A DNA stretch of 64,000 nt, taken from assembly GCA_012838665.1 (NCBI GenBank), contig DUOX01000040.1, positions 23,484 through 87,483 of the forward strand, written 5' to 3'. Position numbers and translations under genes: made by a program. Below, in pieces: positions 60,757 through 64,000 of the stretch. This stretch comes from Clostridiales bacterium (lineage in GTDB: Bacteria > Bacillota > Clostridia > Oscillospirales > Oscillospiraceae). The stretch's first letter is position 1. Each line of letters starts with the position of its first letter. The notes beneath the pieces are model-generated. The model had not been told where the DNA came from. It was given only the letters and a program-made list of their open reading frames with translations, and made no database searches.

Positions 60757-62120
60757 TTAAGATTGTTTCAACGCTTTGGGTTTATACCGGCGCCAGGCCC
60801 CGCTGTAATAGTATGTACCAAGTATCAAACCTGCGCTGATGGGCGCTAAGGCGTTGGCCCCAAAAATGCCTATAAGGCCCCAACCCAAAATATTTGCAAA
60901 AAGCAGACAGAGGGAAACTCGCACTATCACGCCGTCCGTAATGAAGGCCAGCGTGGACAGCAGAGAATTGCCTGCTCCCAGGCAGGCGGCATTATATGCG
61001 CAGAACATGCCCCAAAACACTGAACATATGGATTTTCAAATAAAAAGTGCAAAGCTCCACAACCTCGGGATCCTTATCAAAAACTCTGATAAGGGGCTCC
61101 GGAAGCATGAAAACAATTATAGCGGATAATGCCATTACCCCCAGGTTTATGGCCAATGTCATATCAACGATGGTTTTTACCCTATTTAGCTTGCCGTCCC
61201 CTATATTTTGACCTGCCATGGCAGTTGAGGCTGTGGACATTGCCTGCTGCGGCATTATGAATAGACGCAGGAGCTTCCCTCCGATTCCTACTGCAGCGGA
61301 AGCGGTTACTCCGTAGACATTTACAAGCGAAAACACATAGGAAAGGGATAGGTTTATAGCCGACATCTGTATCATCATGGGTATGCCAATTCTGAACAGT
61401 TCCTTTACCCAGCGCTTTTGGGGCATAAAGCTGCCGGGCTTAAAATCAAATATAAAATTTTCGCGCCGCCGATAAAGGTAAACAATCCCGAACAGGACCG
61501 ATATGGCCTGGGCTATTATTGTTGCAATTGCCGCTCCGCCGGCCCCCATATTCAGGGGCCCGACAAAAATAATGTCCAGAATAATGTTGGTCACAGCCGC
61601 AATACCGATAAAAACGAGAGGACGGGTGGAATCCCCAAGACCCCGCATCACCGAGCTAATGGCATTATACAGAAACACAATACCATGCCCAGGCAGCAGA
61701 TAAGGGCATAATCCCCCGCCTGATCCCAGGCCTCCGCCGGTGTATTCAAAAGGCTAAGGGCCGCGGGGTATAAAAGCGCGCCGGCAATCCCGACTATCAG
61801 ACCGCATACGACCGAAATAGTAATAAGCACTCCTATAACGCTGTTTAGCCCCTTTTCGTCCCTGGCTCCCTTTAGCTGGGCAATAATTATCTGCCCTCCA
61901 TTGGCCAGGCCCATGCCTACGGTAGTCAGAAAAAACGTAAGCTGGGTTCCTGTGGTCACGGCGGAAATGCCGGAGCTGCCCACATATTGACCCACCACCA
62001 ACGTATCCACAACCGCATACAGAGTTTGCAACGCATTAGCAAAAATATGGGCAACGCAAAGCTAACAAGCTTATTTAATACCTTGCCATCCGTAAGATCG
62101 TTGCTAGACATGTGGGCCAT
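60757..62120 (-). pseudogene. MATE family efflux transporter broken by three frameshifts
   Basis: About 450 codons of a Na+ or H+ driven multidrug pump can be pieced together: MAHMSSNDLTDGKVLNKLVS from ATG 62120; LYAVVDTLVVGQYVGSSGIS (to about 61665); VFLYNAISSVMRGLGDSTRP and VYGVTASAAVGIGGKL (to about 61000); FWGMFCAYNAACLGAGNS (to 60757). The frame changes lie near 62050, 61665 and 61005. All twelve helices can be traced, so the gene was lost recently, or the sequence has three indel errors in one gene. Confidence 0.82.
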
Positions 62121-62210
62121 AAGAATACCTCATCAATTAAAATATGTCTGAAATTATAGCTAAATAATGGAAACATGTCAATCAATATTAATGCCGGAGT
62201 TAAAATAAAA

Positions 62211-62230
62211 TTCCTGCCGTACGGCAGGAA
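62211..62230 (-). terminator. Terminator of the YwlG-type gene
   Basis: TTCCTGCCGT and ACGGCAGGAA form a loop-less 20-bp palindrome; on the minus strand TTTTATTTT follows. Confidence 0.8.
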
Positions 62231-62249
62231 ATACGGGCAATACGCAAGA

Positions 62250-62795
62250 TTAATTATAAACGGCCCTGGCCCCGCCAATTAATTTGGGACGGGTTCGGGC
62301 AGCGTTAACCGGCGCCCTGCCTATTGTTTTTACCTTAAGGCGTAGGGGTACGGCAACCTCTTTCAGATGCATTCCGATCAGCGTGTTGCCTATGTCCAGT
62401 CCCGCGGCGGCGCGGATGTGTTCAACCACAACAGGTTCGGACATGGCCTCATATGTGGCAGAGGCAAAGGAGCCTCCCGCCTCCGGCACCGGCCTGACAC
62501 ACACAGGGTCATAGCCGTATTTTTCCGCCGCCTCCCTCTCGATAATGAGAGCCCGGTTTAAATGTTCGCAGCATTGGGCGGCCAGAAACAGGCCGCGTTC
62601 TTTGAGCGGCGGCAACAGCCCTTCCAAAACAGCGGCGGCAACCTGCGGAGCCCGGCCCTTGCCTATGGGTTCACCCACTATTTCACTGGAGGAGCACCCC
62701 ACTACCACCAGGTCTCCGGGTCGGCAGTTAGCTTTTTTAAGCAGTTCCTCCATGGCGGTCCGGGCAGATGCGGTTATGTTTTCATACATTTCCAT
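62250..62795 (-). CDS. UPF0340 / YwlG family protein (TIGR01440)
   Basis: 181 residues of a conserved Firmicute family of unknown function. Diagnostic stretches are VVVGCSSSEIVGEPIGKG, LFLAAQCCEHLNRALIIERE, PEAGGSFASATYEAM and ALVIEHI-like VVEHIRAAAGLDIGNTLIGM (given in part). Monocistronic, with its own promoter and terminator. Confidence 0.9.
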   Translation of the reverse strand: MEMYENITASARTAMEELLKKANCRPGDLVVVGCSSSEIVGEPIGKGRAPQVAAAVLEGLLPPLKERGLFLAAQCCEHLNRALIIEREAAEKYGYDPVCVRPVPEAGGSFASATYEAMSEPVVVEHIRAAAGLDIGNTLIGMHLKEVAVPLRLKVKTIGRAPVNAARTRPKLIGGARAVYN

Positions 62796-62822
62796 CGTCT
62801 CCCTCTGTTACCAAGTATTTTT

Positions 62823-62873
62823 ATTGTATCACTGCAATATCAGATTGACAACAGTTGCCTAAAATAGTATCAT
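62823..62873. promoter_or_regulatory. Divergent sigma-A promoters sharing the -35 position
   Basis: Plus strand: TTGACA (62845-62850) and TATCAT (62868-62873), spacer 17, for the lipoprotein gene. Minus strand: TTGTCA (62851-62846) and TACAAT (62828-62823), spacer 17, for the YwlG-type gene. The two -35 boxes overlap by five bases on opposite strands. Confidence 0.75.
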
Positions 62874-62923
62874 CTGAGAGAACGTATTTTATCGCATTCT
62901 AGCAAATAATGAGGTATTAGCGT

Positions 62924-64000
62924 ATGAAACGAACAGTATTTGCTCTCTTATTGGCAATTCTCCTCCTGCTTTCCGGATGCGGTGGGAAGAAAAACGATGT
63001 GGATGCAGAGACTCCTGTAACCTCTCCCCCTGATATAACAACCAATATCCCCGACGATATCGAAGATGAGGTTGAGGTAACGGAGGAGCCAAGCGCTCCC
63101 CCCTACACAAACGGCCTTACCGGCGAAGCTATTGATGAGCCCTCGAACCTGCGTCCATACGCGGTGATGATAAACAACATAAAAGTCGCCCTGCCCCATT
63201 GCGGCGTTTCGAAAGCTGACATAATATACGAGGTTCTCGTGGAGGGTACAACCCGGATGATGGCCATATTTTCCGACATCACCGACGCCGGGGCCCTGGG
63301 CAGCATGAGAAGCATACGTCCATATTTCATAGAACTGGCAAGAAGTTATGACGCCATTGTGGTTCATGCCGGCGGCAGCGAGCAGGCATATTCCGATATC
63401 TCCACCAAAGGTATCGATAATATGGACGGAGTGCGTGGCGCCTACGGGTCCTCCATATTTTACCGGGATCCCAGCCGTGCACACGCGGGATACGAGCACA
63501 GCCTGTTTACTACCGGTGAAAAATTGCTTAAATACACCTCCATACTTGGTTTCAGGGAAGAACATACTGAAGAAGGCTATGACTATGGCCTGAATTTCAC
63601 CGAGGACGGCACGCCCGAGGGCGGCTACGCTGCCGAAAGCATGGTTGTAAACTTTGGTTCTTACGGCAAAACCACCACTTTCGCCTATGACGAGACCTCC
63701 GGCCAATACTCTGTTTCCCAATACGGGGGAAGCTATATTGACGGCAACACAGGAGAAGCCCTGAGTTTTGAAAACGTGCTGGTGCTCTACGCTGACACCA
63801 GGGTTCTGGACAACGCCGGCCGCCTGGCGGTAAATCTTACCGGAACCGGTGACGGTCATTTCATCTGTGGCGGTAAGGCTGCGGACATTACCTGGAGCCG
63901 GGATGGGGACGGTGAAAAATTCAGATATTCCCTTTCCGACGGGTCCGAGCTCCTGCTGGGCGTTGGCAAGACATATATCTGTATTGTTCCCACCGGCAGC
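62924..64000 (+). CDS. DUF3048 lipoprotein (YerB-like), 3' end missing
   Basis: A lipoprotein signal (ALLLAILLLLSGC, Cys19 in the lipobox) leads to a short acidic Pro-rich linker and a DUF3048 domain: LRPYAVMINNIKVALPHCGV, KADIIYEVLVEGTTRMMAIF and GSMRSIRPYFIELARSYDAI are typical. About 359 codons are visible and the reading frame is still open at the window end. GAGGT precedes ATG 62924. The family is exported and of unknown function. Confidence 0.9.
   Translation, partial: MKRTVFALLLAILLLLSGCGGKKNDVDAETPVTSPPDITTNIPDDIEDEVEVTEEPSAPPYTNGLTGEAIDEPSNLRPYAVMINNIKVALPHCGVSKADIIYEVLVEGTTRMMAIFSDITDAGALGSMRSIRPYFIELARSYDAIVVHAGGSEQAYSDISTKGIDNMDGVRGAYGSSIFYRDPSRAHAGYEHSLFTTGEKLLKYTSILGFREEHTEEGYDYGLNFTEDGTPEGGYAAESMVVNFGSYGKTTTFAYDETSGQYSVSQYGGSYIDGNTGEALSFENVLVLYADTRVLDNAGRLAVNLTGTGDGHFICGGKAADITWSRDGDGEKFRYSLSDGSELLLGVGKTYICIVPTGS

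Overview
The window looks like chromosomal DNA of an anaerobic, spore-forming Gram-positive bacterium of the class Clostridia, most likely a gut Oscillospirales/Oscillospiraceae-type organism. The evidence is a complete spoIIIAA-AH stage III sporulation operon, the Firmicute block Asp23-nusB-xseA-xseB-ispA-dxs-tlyA-nadK-argR-recN, a GatCAB amidotransferase operon, strong GGAGG ribosome binding sites with frequent GTG/TTG starts, and an oxygen-sensitive 4-hydroxybutyryl-CoA dehydratase. The genus is inference.

Layout. 1-5.1 kb: purA (cut by the window edge), a YerC/TrpR-like regulator, a methyltransferase, hslO, a five-gene tRNA operon (Val-Asp-Phe-Gly-Cys) behind a perfect sigma-A promoter, a broken acetyltransferase, a 57-residue ORF and a ComFB-like gene. 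5.2-14 kb: a GNAT/DUF2156 pair, family 4 uracil-DNA glycosylase, gatCAB, a decayed membrane gene, a Nudix protein, a DUF1015 protein and a VOC protein. 14-18.5 kb: a MarR-controlled heterodimeric ABC exporter with a twin-palindrome operator. 18.5-34 kb: the sporulation operon and the housekeeping/isoprenoid/DNA repair block, ending in tyrS. A 480-bp gene-free stretch with four strong hairpins follows.

34.3-42.4 kb (minus strand): a catabolic operon SDR - abfD - SDR - crt - hbd - thl. The four CoA enzymes would take 4-hydroxybutyryl-CoA to crotonyl-CoA, 3-hydroxybutyryl-CoA, acetoacetyl-CoA and two acetyl-CoA, in gene order. It lies behind a near-consensus sigma-54 promoter and next to a PAS/AAA+/Fis-type sigma-54 activator gene. 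Repeated GTTGC/GCAAC dyads lie before abfD and before the regulator gene. No CoA-transferase, iron alcohol dehydrogenase or acyl-CoA dehydrogenase is present, so substrate activation must be encoded elsewhere. This is the best candidate for an under-described metabolic system.

42.4-53.1 kb: a broken small membrane gene, ybaK, argG, then an eight-gene aromatic amino acid operon on the minus strand (aroF-tyrA-aroB-aroA-aroC-pheA-aroE/K fusion-aroQ). The operon is preceded by a perfect sigma-A promoter, a 34-residue leader peptide with an 11-residue stretch containing nine Tyr/Phe, and an intrinsic terminator. This is a textbook transcription attenuator that senses charged tRNA-Tyr/tRNA-Phe.

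53.2-64 kb: an xpaC-telA-lemA-TPM envelope stress cluster, the remnant of a solute-binding/GGDEF sensor, an intact periplasmic-sensor diguanylate cyclase, nagB, secG, a MATE pump broken by three frameshifts, a YwlG-type gene and a truncated DUF3048 lipoprotein. The last two are divergent and their promoters share the same -35 position. Five separate genes carry frameshifts while all core genes are intact, which suggests active pseudogene formation in accessory functions.
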